Assembly (NCBI GenBank): GCA_018830285.1
Contig: JAHJSB010000063.1
Coordinates: 62,001 to 126,000, forward strand
Origin: Alphaproteobacteria bacterium
GTDB taxonomy: Bacteria > Pseudomonadota > Alphaproteobacteria > Caulobacterales > Hyphomonadaceae
Direction: 5' to 3'
DNA: 64,000 nucleotides
The notes beneath the pieces were generated by a model. That model searched no databases and had not been told where the DNA came from. It saw only the letters and a list, made by a program, of their open reading frames with translations. The position numbers and the translations under genes were made by a program. Each line of letters starts with the position of its first letter. Position 1 is the first letter of the stretch. Positions 38,335 through 47,634 of the stretch are shown here, piece after piece.

Positions 38335-39225
38335 TCAGGCGAACTGCGGCGCGATCTTCAGGTTCTTGACCCAGCCGATTTTTTCGAAGGCGAGCAGGAT
38401 GGTGCCATTATAGTCGACGATCCGGTTCCAGACGCCTTTGCGGGGGCGATGCAGGGCGCTTTGGGGCGCGTCATGATGGTGGTCGTGGAAGGCTTCGCCG
38501 CCAGTCAGCAGGGCCATCAGGTGATCGGCCCAGATCGGTGTCTTGAGGTGGCCGAGCACATTGATGCCGTAGACCGTGGCGTGGAACTGGATGGCGCGGC
38601 CAATGACAACGCTGGCATGGATTATCGCGGTTAGCACCAGCGACCCGCCCGTGGCCCAGACGATGAGATAGATCGCAGCCGGAATGACCAGGTGCACGAC
38701 AAGGCTCAGCTCGTTGTAGAACCGGTCCATCCAGACGATCACGGGCTGGTCTTTCAGCCACATCGCAATCGGGCGGTCGGTGTCCTGCTTGTCGCGCCAG
38801 AGAATCCAGCCGACCCAGGCCCAGCGCTTGGACTCGAAGGGATTGTGCGGGTCGCCGGGCGCGTCGGCAAAGCGGTGGTGCTGGGAATGATAGTTCACCC
38901 AGTCCTTCACATTGCCCTGCATGGCCAGCATCAGGTTCATCATGGTCAGGAACTGCGCAGGCGCCTTCAGTTCACCGGCGCGGTGCTGGAGGATGCGGTG
39001 CAGCGGCCCGATGCCGAGATTGCACATGAAGACGGAGAGGGCGACGACGCCGAAGGCCAGCGGGAAATACCACCAGTGCAGCGTCAGCTCGCTGAGCACG
39101 ATGCCAAGCACGACCATGGTCGTGAACAGGGCAATGCCGAGAGCCGGGTATCCAAAGGCGGAAAAGAAACTTGCCCCATTGAACGTCTTCCACGTTTTCG
39201 GGATGGCCAGCGAACGAGGTATCAT
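38335..39225 (-). CDS. Acyl-CoA/fatty acid delta-9-type desaturase
   Basis: Integral-membrane di-iron desaturase of 296 aa. The three histidine boxes are intact: LHRILQHRAG (HxxxxH), YHSQHHRFAD (HxxHH) and FHDHHHDAP (HxxHH-like). Two pairs of helices separate boxes 1/2 from box 3 (IALFTTMVVLGIVLSEL, ALSVFMCNLGI; LVVHLVIPAAIYLIV, LTAIIHASVVIG). It introduces a double bond into a saturated acyl chain using ferredoxin or cytochrome-type electrons. The start ATG at 39225 is followed by MIPRSLAIPKTWKTF. Confidence 0.9.
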   Translation of the reverse strand: MIPRSLAIPKTWKTFNGASFFSAFGYPALGIALFTTMVVLGIVLSELTLHWWYFPLAFGVVALSVFMCNLGIGPLHRILQHRAGELKAPAQFLTMMNLMLAMQGNVKDWVNYHSQHHRFADAPGDPHNPFESKRWAWVGWILWRDKQDTDRPIAMWLKDQPVIVWMDRFYNELSLVVHLVIPAAIYLIVWATGGSLVLTAIIHASVVIGRAIQFHATVYGINVLGHLKTPIWADHLMALLTGGEAFHDHHHDAPQSALHRPRKGVWNRIVDYNGTILLAFEKIGWVKNLKIAPQFA

Positions 39226-39430
39226 ATGTGTTGTCTCCCAATCGGCCGACGGGCCAGTGCGTTCTGCAAGGCATTCTCAGGCCGGGCCGATTAACACTTA
39301 CTTAAGGCCCGTCAGGCCTTCCGGAAAGGCATAATCCTCAGCCCTGACGCAGGTGTGATACGTGGGGGTGACGAGTGTGCAAAGTTTCGGGTAAGTCTGC
39401 GGCCCGGGTTCAACGAGGGGTCACGTGTTC

Positions 39431-40582
39431 ATGGCCGATTCACGAGAAGAATTTCTTCTGCAGAAGATATCCCGACAGTTGGGATCCCTGCTTGATGATG
39501 CGAGCCAGGACTCGAGCGAGCAGAAGAGCCAGTGTCCGCTTGACGAAGCGTGTGCTGCCTCAGACGAATATAGCCTCACACTCTACCTTGAGCGCGGAAC
39601 GTACCATTGCAAGAATTGTGGGGCTCAAGGCTCCTTCGAGGAGCTTGTCGAGGAACTGGGTTCCCTGCCCCAGCAGCGCTTTCGGGGAATCCCGGCGCAC
39701 GACGAACCGGAGCCCAGACCAGACCGCAAAGATGAATTCGCGGTGGAAAAACGCGTGCAACGAAACGCGATTGTATCGAAGGAGCCCAGAGTTCTAGCGC
39801 TCAAGACTGAGCACCGCGTCCCGCCATCGCCTCCCCTTCCGCATCGCAATCTCGGCGAGCGGGTCATCATCACTCTTCTCGCGCTCGTATTCCTTGGCGC
39901 GGGGCTCAGCGCGGCAGCCCTGTCGGGCTTTGCCAATTACCAGGCGTTCTCCAGTTCGGTGACCGACCCGCTGCAGGCCGGAATCTGGGGCTGGACCGGG
40001 GTGATTGCGGCGGTGATCTCGTTCGGCGGCTTCACCTTCTTCTACTGGCATACCGCCAACAAGCGCATGAAGGAGGCAGTCCGCGCCCTGCTCTTCGCGC
40101 TGGCCGGCGCCGGCACCAGCATCCTTGGCACGCAGATGTATATCGCGGCCAATAACCAGGCCTCCGTAGCGGAGATCAGCACGGCCGGATCGAACCGCGC
40201 GCTGCTGGAACAGCAGCTCGGCGACTGGCGCGTACAGCTCGCCGGAATCCCGCCGGAAACACGCTCCGTCGAAGGGCTCGAAGCCTATATTTCGGAAGTC
40301 GAACGCGTCGGCCGCACCGAACAGAAGCCCTATCGCGACGCCCAGAACGAACTCGGCCTCGCCCGCCGCCGTGACGACCTGCAGGCCAAGATCGAAGCGG
40401 CCAATGCTGAACTGCTCGGCAAGGGCAATGGCGATATCCTGATCGAAGCGCAGGCGCGCGCGGCAATACCCAGCTGGTTCTTCGCCGGCATGCTGGAACT
40501 CTTCTCCAGCCAGGGCACGAGCATCGGGCTGGTCGCGCTGCTGATCCTGTATACGAAACGGCGCGAGCCCGCTCAGCCATAA
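39431..40582 (+). CDS. Membrane protein with N-terminal CHC2-like zinc finger and coiled coil
   Basis: No family recognised as a whole. ATG at 39431 gives 383 aa (a GTG at 39425, also after GAGGGG, is possible). Residues about 33-75 resemble the CHC2 zinc finger of DnaG primase: CPLDEACAAS, then the YHCKNCGAQGSFEELV knuckle; the usual His is replaced by Asp/Cys. A charged linker leads to three transmembrane helices (about 140-245: VIITLLALVFLGAGLSAAAL, GWTGVIAAVISFGGFTFFYW, LLFALAGAGTSILGTQMYIA). A roughly 100-residue coiled coil (LEQQLGDWRV, AQNELGLARRRDDLQAKIEA) and a last helix (about 345-375) complete it. It is monocistronic and convergent with the ExoD gene. Confidence 0.7.
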   Translation: MADSREEFLLQKISRQLGSLLDDASQDSSEQKSQCPLDEACAASDEYSLTLYLERGTYHCKNCGAQGSFEELVEELGSLPQQRFRGIPAHDEPEPRPDRKDEFAVEKRVQRNAIVSKEPRVLALKTEHRVPPSPPLPHRNLGERVIITLLALVFLGAGLSAAALSGFANYQAFSSSVTDPLQAGIWGWTGVIAAVISFGGFTFFYWHTANKRMKEAVRALLFALAGAGTSILGTQMYIAANNQASVAEISTAGSNRALLEQQLGDWRVQLAGIPPETRSVEGLEAYISEVERVGRTEQKPYRDAQNELGLARRRDDLQAKIEAANAELLGKGNGDILIEAQARAAIPSWFFAGMLELFSSQGTSIGLVALLILYTKRREPAQP

Positions 40583-40586
40583 GGGC

Positions 40587-41171
40587 CTAGCCGAGCAGCA
40601 ACATGCCAACAAACCCGAGCACGCCAAGGCTGATTGCGAGGGAGAACAGCATCACGAGCCCGTCCCGCGAGATCACTGCGAGACCGATCAGCATGATGGC
40701 GGCGCCGGGCGCTGCGACGGCAAAGGGCACAATTTCAAGCGGCATCATCGTCAGGCCCAGAAGGACGACGGCACCTGCCGCAATCCGACGCGCCGTTGCA
40801 CCCGTCGCCCATGCGAGGCGATGGGTCACGAACGAGTCGATCTCTTTCAACGCCGCGCGCGATTTTCGATGCGCCTTGCGAACCTTGTCCTTCGAAATAG
40901 ACAGGTTTTCGACAAACTCCGGCACCCAGGGGTGCCCGCTGCCGAGCATCATCTGAAAGGCAAAAAGCGCAACGACCATGCCGATCACCATGGGCAGGCC
41001 CGGTATCGCGCCCAACGGCGGCAGGACGACGAGAAGGCCCAGAACGGTAAAGACCGGACCAAAGGACCGGTCCTCAAACAGTTTGAGCAGGTCCCCGAAC
41101 GACACGCTCTCTCCGTCGGTCTCGTCGGTGGCCCTTTCCAGAATATCCTCAAGGGGATGGTGCTGGGTCAT
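40587..41171 (-). CDS. ExoD-family membrane protein
   Basis: Protein of 194 aa from ATG 41171. The ExoD family pattern is clear: LEDILERATDETDGESVSFGDLLKLFEDRSFGPVFTVLGLLVVLPP at the N-terminus, then GLPMVIGMVVALFAFQMMLG and three further helices (RIAAGAVVLLGLTMMP, AAPGAAIMLIGLAVI, ISLGVLGFVGMLLL). Rhizobial ExoD is needed for exopolysaccharide production and alkaline tolerance; mechanism unknown. The stop lies 5 bp from the convergent zinc-finger membrane protein gene, with no terminator between. Confidence 0.85.
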   Translation of the reverse strand: MTQHHPLEDILERATDETDGESVSFGDLLKLFEDRSFGPVFTVLGLLVVLPPLGAIPGLPMVIGMVVALFAFQMMLGSGHPWVPEFVENLSISKDKVRKAHRKSRAALKEIDSFVTHRLAWATGATARRIAAGAVVLLGLTMMPLEIVPFAVAAPGAAIMLIGLAVISRDGLVMLFSLAISLGVLGFVGMLLLG

Positions 41172-41215
41172 GAGTTCGCAACGCGCACGTGCCGCGGGGC
41201 GTTCCCCTCCGCGCG

Positions 41216-42025
41216 TCAGGTTTCCAGATCGATCAGGACCGTCCACGCGCACCCTTCACGCTGCCAGATGCGCAGATAGGTTTGCGCATTCCCCGCGCTC
41301 GCCGGCTGTGCCTGCCCTGCCGACATGCCAAGATCCTCGGCCGCGGCAACCGCCACCCTGCGTGTCACGACTCCTGCTGCAAGCCCTGGAACCGGGCCGC
41401 GTGTGCTGACGCGGCCATTGCGCAGCAGGATCGCCTCGGGATGGATGTCCTCGGCCAGGTTGAGGGCGGCGTCCGCATCCTCAAGCGATGTATCGCAGGA
41501 ACCCGCCGGGGCGGGTCGTGTCGCCCGCGTCTCCGCCAGGAGGGCGGCAAATACCGCATGCTGAGGCCCGACGAGGTCTGCGGGCAAGCTGATGCCGTGA
41601 TCGGCGAGCAGACGGATCGTACCGTCATCCTGCCGCTGCCAGACTGAAAGGTATTGCCCGAACCCCCGGTCTTCTCCATCTGCCGCAACGACAAAGGGGC
41701 CGGTGGAGAAATACAGGTCGTCCGAGCTGGCGCCCTCCCCCTCCGCCGGCCGCCACATGAGGCTGAACGGGCTCTCCGGCGCATCCGAATAATGCTCGAT
41801 TCCGGAAACGATTCCGGCTGGGCTGAAAACGATCGAATCGGCGGCCAACACGGATAGGAAGCCCTGCTTCACGCCTTTCGTTTGGGCGGTCACGGCGAAG
41901 GTGCGCTCGGCCTCGAATACAAGGGCCTGCGCATCGGTGCCCGCAGGCTCCGGACCTGCCAGAGAGGTGCAGGCCGACAGGGCCGCGAGGGCCGCAGCGA
42001 CCATGCCATATGAGAGCCTCACCAT
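41216..42025 (-). CDS. Hypothetical lipoprotein, possible SnoaL/DUF4440-like
   Basis: Protein of 269 aa with a lipoprotein signal MVRLSYGMVAAALAALSAC. Segment ALVFEAERTFAVTAQTKGVKQGFLSVLAADSIVFSPAG resembles the start of NTF2-like (SnoaL/DUF4440) domains, and WQRQDDGTIRLLADHGI fits their C-terminal strand. A second, similar pattern (ALNLAEDIHPEAILLRNGRV to YLRIWQREGCAWTVLIDL) suggests two such domains in tandem. Function unknown. It starts 23 bp after the acyl-CoA ligase stop on the same strand and may be in its operon. Confidence 0.6.
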   Translation of the reverse strand: MVRLSYGMVAAALAALSACTSLAGPEPAGTDAQALVFEAERTFAVTAQTKGVKQGFLSVLAADSIVFSPAGIVSGIEHYSDAPESPFSLMWRPAEGEGASSDDLYFSTGPFVVAADGEDRGFGQYLSVWQRQDDGTIRLLADHGISLPADLVGPQHAVFAALLAETRATRPAPAGSCDTSLEDADAALNLAEDIHPEAILLRNGRVSTRGPVPGLAAGVVTRRVAVAAAEDLGMSAGQAQPASAGNAQTYLRIWQREGCAWTVLIDLET

Positions 42026-42047
42026 TCTGCATACCCCCCTGGTTCGC

Positions 42048-43517
42048 TCAGCCCGCTGTTTCTGCCTGGTTCAACCGCGCCTCGCGCAACGCCTTGCGGC
42101 GCACCTTGCCGGCATCGTCGCGCAAGGGATCGCGCACCCATTCGATCGAGCGCGGGATCTTGTAGCGCACGAGCCGGTCGGCGAGGTGGGCGAGCAGGGC
42201 GGCCTCATCGGGCGCGCCTTCGGGATAGTCGACAATCGCATGCAGGCGCGCGCCGAGATCTTCGTCCGGCAGGCCGATGACGGCAGACGAGCGCACGCCG
42301 GGAAAGGCATCGAGGGCCGCTTCGACTTCCGCCGGATAGATATTCGCGCCCCCCGACAGGACCATGTCCGACAGACGGTCGGAGAGGTAGAGGAAGCCTT
42401 CGGCGTCCATCCAGCCGAGATCGCCGAGGCTTTCCCAGCCGCCCTCGATGATCTTGGCATCGGCGCCAAGGTATTCATAGGTCGTGCCCGGCCCCGAATG
42501 CGGACGCATATAGACTTCGCCCACCTCGCCGGGTGGCAGTGTCTCGCCATCTTCGCCGACGATCTTCATTTCGCAGGTTTCCACCGGCCGCCCGACGGAG
42601 CCGCGATGGGTGAGCCAGTCAGTGCCCTGGATCGTGGTCGACCCCTGCCCTTCGGTGCCGCCATAGAGTTCCCATATGACCTCGGCGCCGAGCCAGTCGA
42701 TAAAGGCTTCCTTCAGCCAGGCCGGGCATGGCGCGGCGAGGTGCCAGACCGCCCGCAGGCTGGACACGTCATATTTCGTGCGCACCTCTTCGGGCAGGGC
42801 CCAGATGCGCCGCATCATGGTCGGCACGAGATACACGATATCGACGCTGTTCGCAGCGATCCGCTCGAGCACCTGTTCGGCGTCGAACCGCGTCGTGATC
42901 ACAATCGTGCAGCCCTTGAACAGGGCGATCATGGCCCAGAGGAAGGGCCCGTTATGATAGAGCGGGCCGGGGATCAGCATGGTCCCCTGATTGGTGATCT
43001 CGAGGTAGGGCTCGTCCGGGTCCCAGGCGGCGGGCAGTTTCGACACGATCAGTTTCGGGCGCCCGGTGGAGCCGCCGGACGTCATGGCCTTGAAGGATCT
43101 GGCCGTGCGTTCCGGCAGGGGCGCATCGGACAGGCTGGCATCGGGCACGAAGTCCTTCTGCAGGCAGGGCGTCGGCGCGTATTCGCTTTCCGCGACGCCG
43201 ATGACCAGGGCCGGCTTGCCGAGGTCAATAATCTGGTCGCGTTCGAACTTGGGCAGCTTGGCCGAGATTGGCTGTGGCGTGGCGCCGAGTTTCCAGGTAG
43301 CGAGGCAGGCTTCGACAAATTCGCAGCCATTCGGCAGGGCGATGGTGACAAAATCGTCGGCCCTGACCCCGAGGGCCTGATAGGCACGGGCGAGGCGATT
43401 GGTGCGCGCCTCCAGTTCGGCCCATGTGCGCCGGTCGCCGAGATGGTCGAGCGCAACACGGTCCGGTTGTTGCTGCGCCCAGTGCGCGACGATGCGTGAA
43501 AGGGAAATTGCCGTCAT
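42048..43517 (-). CDS. AMP-dependent acyl-CoA ligase
   Basis: Activates a carboxylic acid to its CoA thioester through an acyl-adenylate. ATG at 43517 gives 489 aa. Motifs in order: TSGGSTGRPK (P-loop), GPLYHNGPFLWAMIALFKGCTIVI, WELYGGTEGQG, GDLGWMDAEGFLYLSDRLSDMVLSGGANIYPAEVE and C-terminal DDAGKVRRKAL with the catalytic Lys. The closest named relatives are bile-acid/fatty-acid CoA ligases, but substrate is open. A 16-bp palindrome lies upstream at 43595-43610. Confidence 0.88.
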   Translation of the reverse strand: MTAISLSRIVAHWAQQQPDRVALDHLGDRRTWAELEARTNRLARAYQALGVRADDFVTIALPNGCEFVEACLATWKLGATPQPISAKLPKFERDQIIDLGKPALVIGVAESEYAPTPCLQKDFVPDASLSDAPLPERTARSFKAMTSGGSTGRPKLIVSKLPAAWDPDEPYLEITNQGTMLIPGPLYHNGPFLWAMIALFKGCTIVITTRFDAEQVLERIAANSVDIVYLVPTMMRRIWALPEEVRTKYDVSSLRAVWHLAAPCPAWLKEAFIDWLGAEVIWELYGGTEGQGSTTIQGTDWLTHRGSVGRPVETCEMKIVGEDGETLPPGEVGEVYMRPHSGPGTTYEYLGADAKIIEGGWESLGDLGWMDAEGFLYLSDRLSDMVLSGGANIYPAEVEAALDAFPGVRSSAVIGLPDEDLGARLHAIVDYPEGAPDEAALLAHLADRLVRYKIPRSIEWVRDPLRDDAGKVRRKALREARLNQAETAG

Positions 43518-43594
43518 GTGAATCCTGCCCTGGTACCGGACCCTGCCGGCCCGGTTGCTGTTCTGGCAAGCGTGCCACAGGCACCCGGACACGT

Positions 43595-43610
43595 CATCAG
43601 GAACCTGATG
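43595..43610. promoter_or_regulatory. 16-bp perfect palindrome, candidate operator
   Basis: CATCAGGAACCTGATG lacks a T tract. It sits 78 bp upstream of the acyl-CoA ligase start and 48 bp past the PAS-protein stop. The dyad suits a dimeric repressor, but no regulator gene is adjacent. Confidence 0.3.
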
Positions 43611-43657
43611 CGGAGGGCTGTCGCAGGCGGTTTGGGCAGCGACGGGCTGCGCAGGTT

Positions 43658-45097
43658 TCAGACCGCGCGAGCGGTCGGCAGCGTCGCGTCGCCGAAAGCA
43701 TTGCGCAGCGCGCTGCCATCGACTGGCTCGGTCGTCTGGACAAGCACGATCCGTTTGGTCCGGCCGTCTGTTCCCACCAGAGCCCGTCCACGCTCCACGA
43801 CCTGGACCCAGAGGCCCGACGACATGCGGATGCGTATGCGGTGGACAAGTTCTGTCTCCCGGCCTTCGAGCATCGCCTGATAGGCTTCGCGGGCGGCGAG
43901 CTTGTCCTCCGGGTGGATTCGCGCGATCCAGTCGAATATTTGCTCCGCGACTGGTTCGTCGCCCTGCCCGAACATGTCTGCCCAGCCTTCGGAATATTCG
44001 ACGGCGCCGTCAGACACAGACCAATCGATGACGCCCGCCGCGAGAAGGTCGCACGTAATCTCAGCGCGCGCTGCAGTCAGGTCTGCGTCGCGCACCTGAC
44101 GGTCCTGACGCTGCCACTCGTTCTGGATCACGGACACTGCCAGCAATACGGCGATCATCGACACACCGAACAGCGCAAGAAATTCGAAGCGGTGCGATAC
44201 GAGGACAGACAGCGCAGGACGTGCCTGGCCGACATAAGTGAGCTGCAGCATGTCACCGGAGACAGATCGGGTTTCGATAAAGACATCGCCTGATTGCCCC
44301 GTGACCCGATCACGCGCGGCAGATTCATCGCTATGGAGTGCACGCCAGCCAAGCGCCGAGGCGGCAAGATTGACGTCGCGTTCAGTAAACCCGCCTTGCT
44401 CGTCGGCCGCGGTCAGGATGGTTTCGCCATCACGGTTGAGGAGCGCGGCGCGCCAGCGCATGCCGGCCGCAGACCCCATCTGCAGGGCCGGCTGGAAGGC
44501 GCTGGCCCGGAGCACCATCGCCGCCTGAACGCGTTTGCCATTGCCCATCGGCAGGTCGCGGTAATAGGCAACCCGGCCTTTCGCAATTGGTACCAACTCC
44601 AGATCGAGAAGCTCCCCGCCTGCCCGGCGGCTCTTGGTGCGAGGCCCGACGTTGCCAGCGGCATCGGATGGCATTTGCCCCAAGACGGCGAGAGTCTGGC
44701 CGGCCTCGCCAAAGACTATGATGGCCATGACCGGCGTACCCACCAAACGATCCGCCATGTCTGCCTGAAGCGAGCGCTGCATGCTGGCTGGCAGCGAGGC
44801 CGCGAAAGAGGCTGCGATCCGGGGCGAAACGTCCATCGCCACCGCATTGATGCGGGCGACATCCGCTTCAGCGGCAACCTGGCCGACTGTGGCCGCTCGA
44901 TCGAGTGCGCGCCGACTGGATACCGTATCCTCATGGATGACTTGCCATGCGTAAACCAGCATCCCGAGAAGGCCGCCGATCATCGCGATGCCTTTCACGG
45001 CGCGCATCAGGAAAGGATCGCTGCGTTCGAGCCGCTTCACGAGCCGCACGCCGTCGCCCGGCCTGCCCGCGGATCCAGAAGGTTTGACTATACTCAT
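43658..45097 (-). CDS. Membrane-bound dCache-like/PAS sensor protein, fourth gene of bcs operon
   Basis: Protein of 479 aa. TM1 lies at about 36-53 and TM2 at about 306-326. The 250-residue periplasmic loop between them looks like a double-Cache sensor. A cytoplasmic PAS domain (about 345-460) follows, with the PAS/PAC pattern LLAAGVIDWSVSDGAVEYSEGWADMFG to VVERGRALVGTDGRTKRIVLVQ. No kinase, GGDEF, EAL or methyl-accepting domain follows, so it has sensory parts without an output. Its start overlaps the bcsC stop by 4 bp, which ties it to cellulose synthesis. It may bind another signalling protein through PAS. Confidence 0.75.
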   Translation of the reverse strand: MSIVKPSGSAGRPGDGVRLVKRLERSDPFLMRAVKGIAMIGGLLGMLVYAWQVIHEDTVSSRRALDRAATVGQVAAEADVARINAVAMDVSPRIAASFAASLPASMQRSLQADMADRLVGTPVMAIIVFGEAGQTLAVLGQMPSDAAGNVGPRTKSRRAGGELLDLELVPIAKGRVAYYRDLPMGNGKRVQAAMVLRASAFQPALQMGSAAGMRWRAALLNRDGETILTAADEQGGFTERDVNLAASALGWRALHSDESAARDRVTGQSGDVFIETRSVSGDMLQLTYVGQARPALSVLVSHRFEFLALFGVSMIAVLLAVSVIQNEWQRQDRQVRDADLTAARAEITCDLLAAGVIDWSVSDGAVEYSEGWADMFGQGDEPVAEQIFDWIARIHPEDKLAAREAYQAMLEGRETELVHRIRIRMSSGLWVQVVERGRALVGTDGRTKRIVLVQTTEPVDGSALRNAFGDATLPTARAV

Positions 45098-47634
45098 GGC
45101 TGTATCCAGGAAGCGGGATTGAACGGGTCAGACGGCAAGTCCCTGCGCTGGAGACCGGCGCGGCCGCCGGGAGTCCAGGTGAGGGCGATGCCGACACGGA
45201 CATCTTCATAGGCTTCAGAGGCAATGGCGGCCGCGTTCGCAGAGGCAATGACATCTCGTGAAATGCGGCGGGCGACCGCGACATCCAGCGCCCCGGCGAA
45301 ACCCGTGCTGCTGCCGCCGCCGACCAGGGGCTGGGCGACGGACACCAGCGGGTTGGCGATGGCCGGGTCTTCATTGACAGATTCGTAGGCCACAGCCCAA
45401 TCCGCCTTGACGATCCACTTCTTGAGCGGATCGGTTTGCGCATTGGCGGACCAACCGGTGCGGTGGAAGGCTTGCGGACTGAAATATCCGCCATGACCTG
45501 CGGTGAAGAAGTTGCTGTTCCTGTCATAGGACTGGAACTGGTAGAAAGGGCCGGTCACGAGATAGGCAAAACCATCCCGTGCGACCGAACGGGATCCTGA
45601 AATGCCGGCCGAGACCATTGCATTGTCATCCGTGTTCTCCCCCTCAAGCTGCGTGACCGAGACGTCTGCCTGGACAGCGTTTTTCCTGCCGACGGGAAGC
45701 CGGGTACGCACAAGAGCACCAGATTCGACAACGCGCCCAAAGGTATGTCCAGTGACGGCGTCGCGCTGGCCTGCGTGCGCCAGAACGCTGTCGGTTTTCG
45801 GACGGACGAACACGCGCGCTTCGACGGCGTGGCCATTTTTTTCATGCGCGACGGCGATCTCGCCAGTCAGTTGTGGACCGGCATCGGCGCCCACCGGCAA
45901 GAGGCCGATACGGACTGCAAGGCTGGCATCGCCTTCGCGGCTCCAGCCGAGATAGGGCGCAGCGAAGGTTTGGCGTGACGCGTCCACGAACGGCGATGCG
46001 CTCTCATCGGCGTCGAGCGTATAGACGGCAAGGCCAGCCTCAAACCGGTTGGTGCCACGCGAGGTACCAACCGATGTCGTCGAGACGACGCCGCGAATAC
46101 GGTTGCCGCCGCTGTTGCCGCCCTGGCTGCGGGCTGACACAGCCTGACGGTACCATGTGCGGTCTAGCCCATCGAGGGCCTCATAGGCGTCCGGGGCATG
46201 TGCGCGAGCTGTGAGGTAGTCACCCTGATTGAAGGCGGCGGCGGCGAAGCGCGCATCGACCTTGGGACCGAGTGGACCTCCGAGCGCGCGCGCGAGCGCG
46301 GCGGCCGTGCCGAGGCCGCCGGATTTCTCTGCAGCCAGCGCGTAGCCTTCGGCCGACTCCGTATCCGGCGCATCGAGATAGAGGCGGCTGAATGCCGACG
46401 CCGCTGCTGGTGCATTGCCAAGCTGGAGATCGGACCAGGCCGCGCGCATCCGGCCCGCGCGTTGCGTGGGCCGATAGGCAGAGGCCTGGCGCGACAACCG
46501 ACCGGCCTCCTTATAGTTACCCGATTCATAGGCCTTGCTAGCAGCGTCGATCAGCGCACCGCCGGAAATGGATTGCGCCGCCTCGGCGAGGTCGGGGTTG
46601 CGGCTGGAGGCGCTGGCCGCCAGCGCGATGGCGCCCTGCCAGTCTCCTTTGCTGCGGTGTATGACCGCATCCTCGATATCTATCCGGGCCGCGAGACCGG
46701 GAACCATAGTCGGATCGCCGCCCTGCGAGAGGGCTCGGCGCGCAGCGGAAATGTTGCCTGTAGCGAGGGTCGCGAGGACGAGGCCGCGGCGCACGTCATC
46801 GCCGCTGCCTCCGGCGAGCGCGCGTTCGAAGAATCCAGCCGCGAGGGCGGCATCTGAATCGAGGAAGGTCCAGCCTGCATGCGCCAGCACGCGCGGGTCA
46901 TCGGAGTGACTGGCCAAGTCTGCTACCGTTGCAAGGTCTCCCGCGCGGGCGGCAGTTTCGAACCGGCGCCTGCTTTCTTCGCGCGTGATGCGCGCATACG
47001 CGAGAACGACTTTGGGGTCGTCACTCCGATTGAGGGACTCCAGCGCTCGCAGAGCCGAGAGGCCGTCTGCATCGAGTGCAGACACCGCGCGGCCGCCAAG
47101 CGCTGCGACAAGGCCCGCATCGTCGCAATTGCTCAGTGCCGTGATATAGAATGTCTTGATCTGCTCCGCATCGCCAAGGCCCTCGACCGCGTCAGCTCGG
47201 GCCCAGAGGTGGGATTCAGGTTCGCAAGCGGCCTGCCAGTCAGCGGGCAGGCGTGCGAGAACGCCCGCCCAGTCCCTGGCCGCGATGGCACCACGTATGT
47301 GTTGGTCGTTCTCGCCTTTGGCGAGAAAGGCCTTGAGGTGGCCCGGAGGTGTCCAGGACGCGTTTGAGGTTTCCAGCGCGGCCAGGCTACGCCCGGCCGC
47401 GTTCCAGCTGCCTGCGGCGCCCAGATCCCATACTGCCTGCACGTCCGCCGGTGACGGGCCGACCGGTACTTCCGCCTGGCCAGCAATCGCCGTTCCGGAT
47501 TCCACACCTGGAATGCCAACGGAAAACACGCCGTCCACTCGCGTCTGTGCCGCAGCCGTCCACAGTGTACCCAAAGCAGGGACGACGAGCGCCATGAGGG
47601 CAGCAACGTGCAGGAGGCGGTGAGGCCGAATCAC
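45094..47634 (-). CDS. bcsC: Cellulose synthase outer-membrane subunit BcsC
   Basis: Exports nascent cellulose across the periplasm and outer membrane. Protein of 846 aa with a signal peptide (LLHVAALMALVVPALGTLWTAAAQ). About 450 residues of TPR-like helical repeats follow (for example LATVADLASHSDDPRVLAHAGW and YESGNYKEAGRLSRQASAYRP), then a C-terminal BcsC beta-barrel domain from about residue 530, with GGYFSPQAFHRTGWSANAQ. It is shorter than the roughly 1100-aa E. coli BcsC, mainly through fewer repeats. Both ends overlap neighbours by 4 bp. Confidence 0.87.
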   Translation of the reverse strand: MIRPHRLLHVAALMALVVPALGTLWTAAAQTRVDGVFSVGIPGVESGTAIAGQAEVPVGPSPADVQAVWDLGAAGSWNAAGRSLAALETSNASWTPPGHLKAFLAKGENDQHIRGAIAARDWAGVLARLPADWQAACEPESHLWARADAVEGLGDAEQIKTFYITALSNCDDAGLVAALGGRAVSALDADGLSALRALESLNRSDDPKVVLAYARITREESRRRFETAARAGDLATVADLASHSDDPRVLAHAGWTFLDSDAALAAGFFERALAGGSGDDVRRGLVLATLATGNISAARRALSQGGDPTMVPGLAARIDIEDAVIHRSKGDWQGAIALAASASSRNPDLAEAAQSISGGALIDAASKAYESGNYKEAGRLSRQASAYRPTQRAGRMRAAWSDLQLGNAPAAASAFSRLYLDAPDTESAEGYALAAEKSGGLGTAAALARALGGPLGPKVDARFAAAAFNQGDYLTARAHAPDAYEALDGLDRTWYRQAVSARSQGGNSGGNRIRGVVSTTSVGTSRGTNRFEAGLAVYTLDADESASPFVDASRQTFAAPYLGWSREGDASLAVRIGLLPVGADAGPQLTGEIAVAHEKNGHAVEARVFVRPKTDSVLAHAGQRDAVTGHTFGRVVESGALVRTRLPVGRKNAVQADVSVTQLEGENTDDNAMVSAGISGSRSVARDGFAYLVTGPFYQFQSYDRNSNFFTAGHGGYFSPQAFHRTGWSANAQTDPLKKWIVKADWAVAYESVNEDPAIANPLVSVAQPLVGGGSSTGFAGALDVAVARRISRDVIASANAAAIASEAYEDVRVGIALTWTPGGRAGLQRRDLPSDPFNPASWIQP

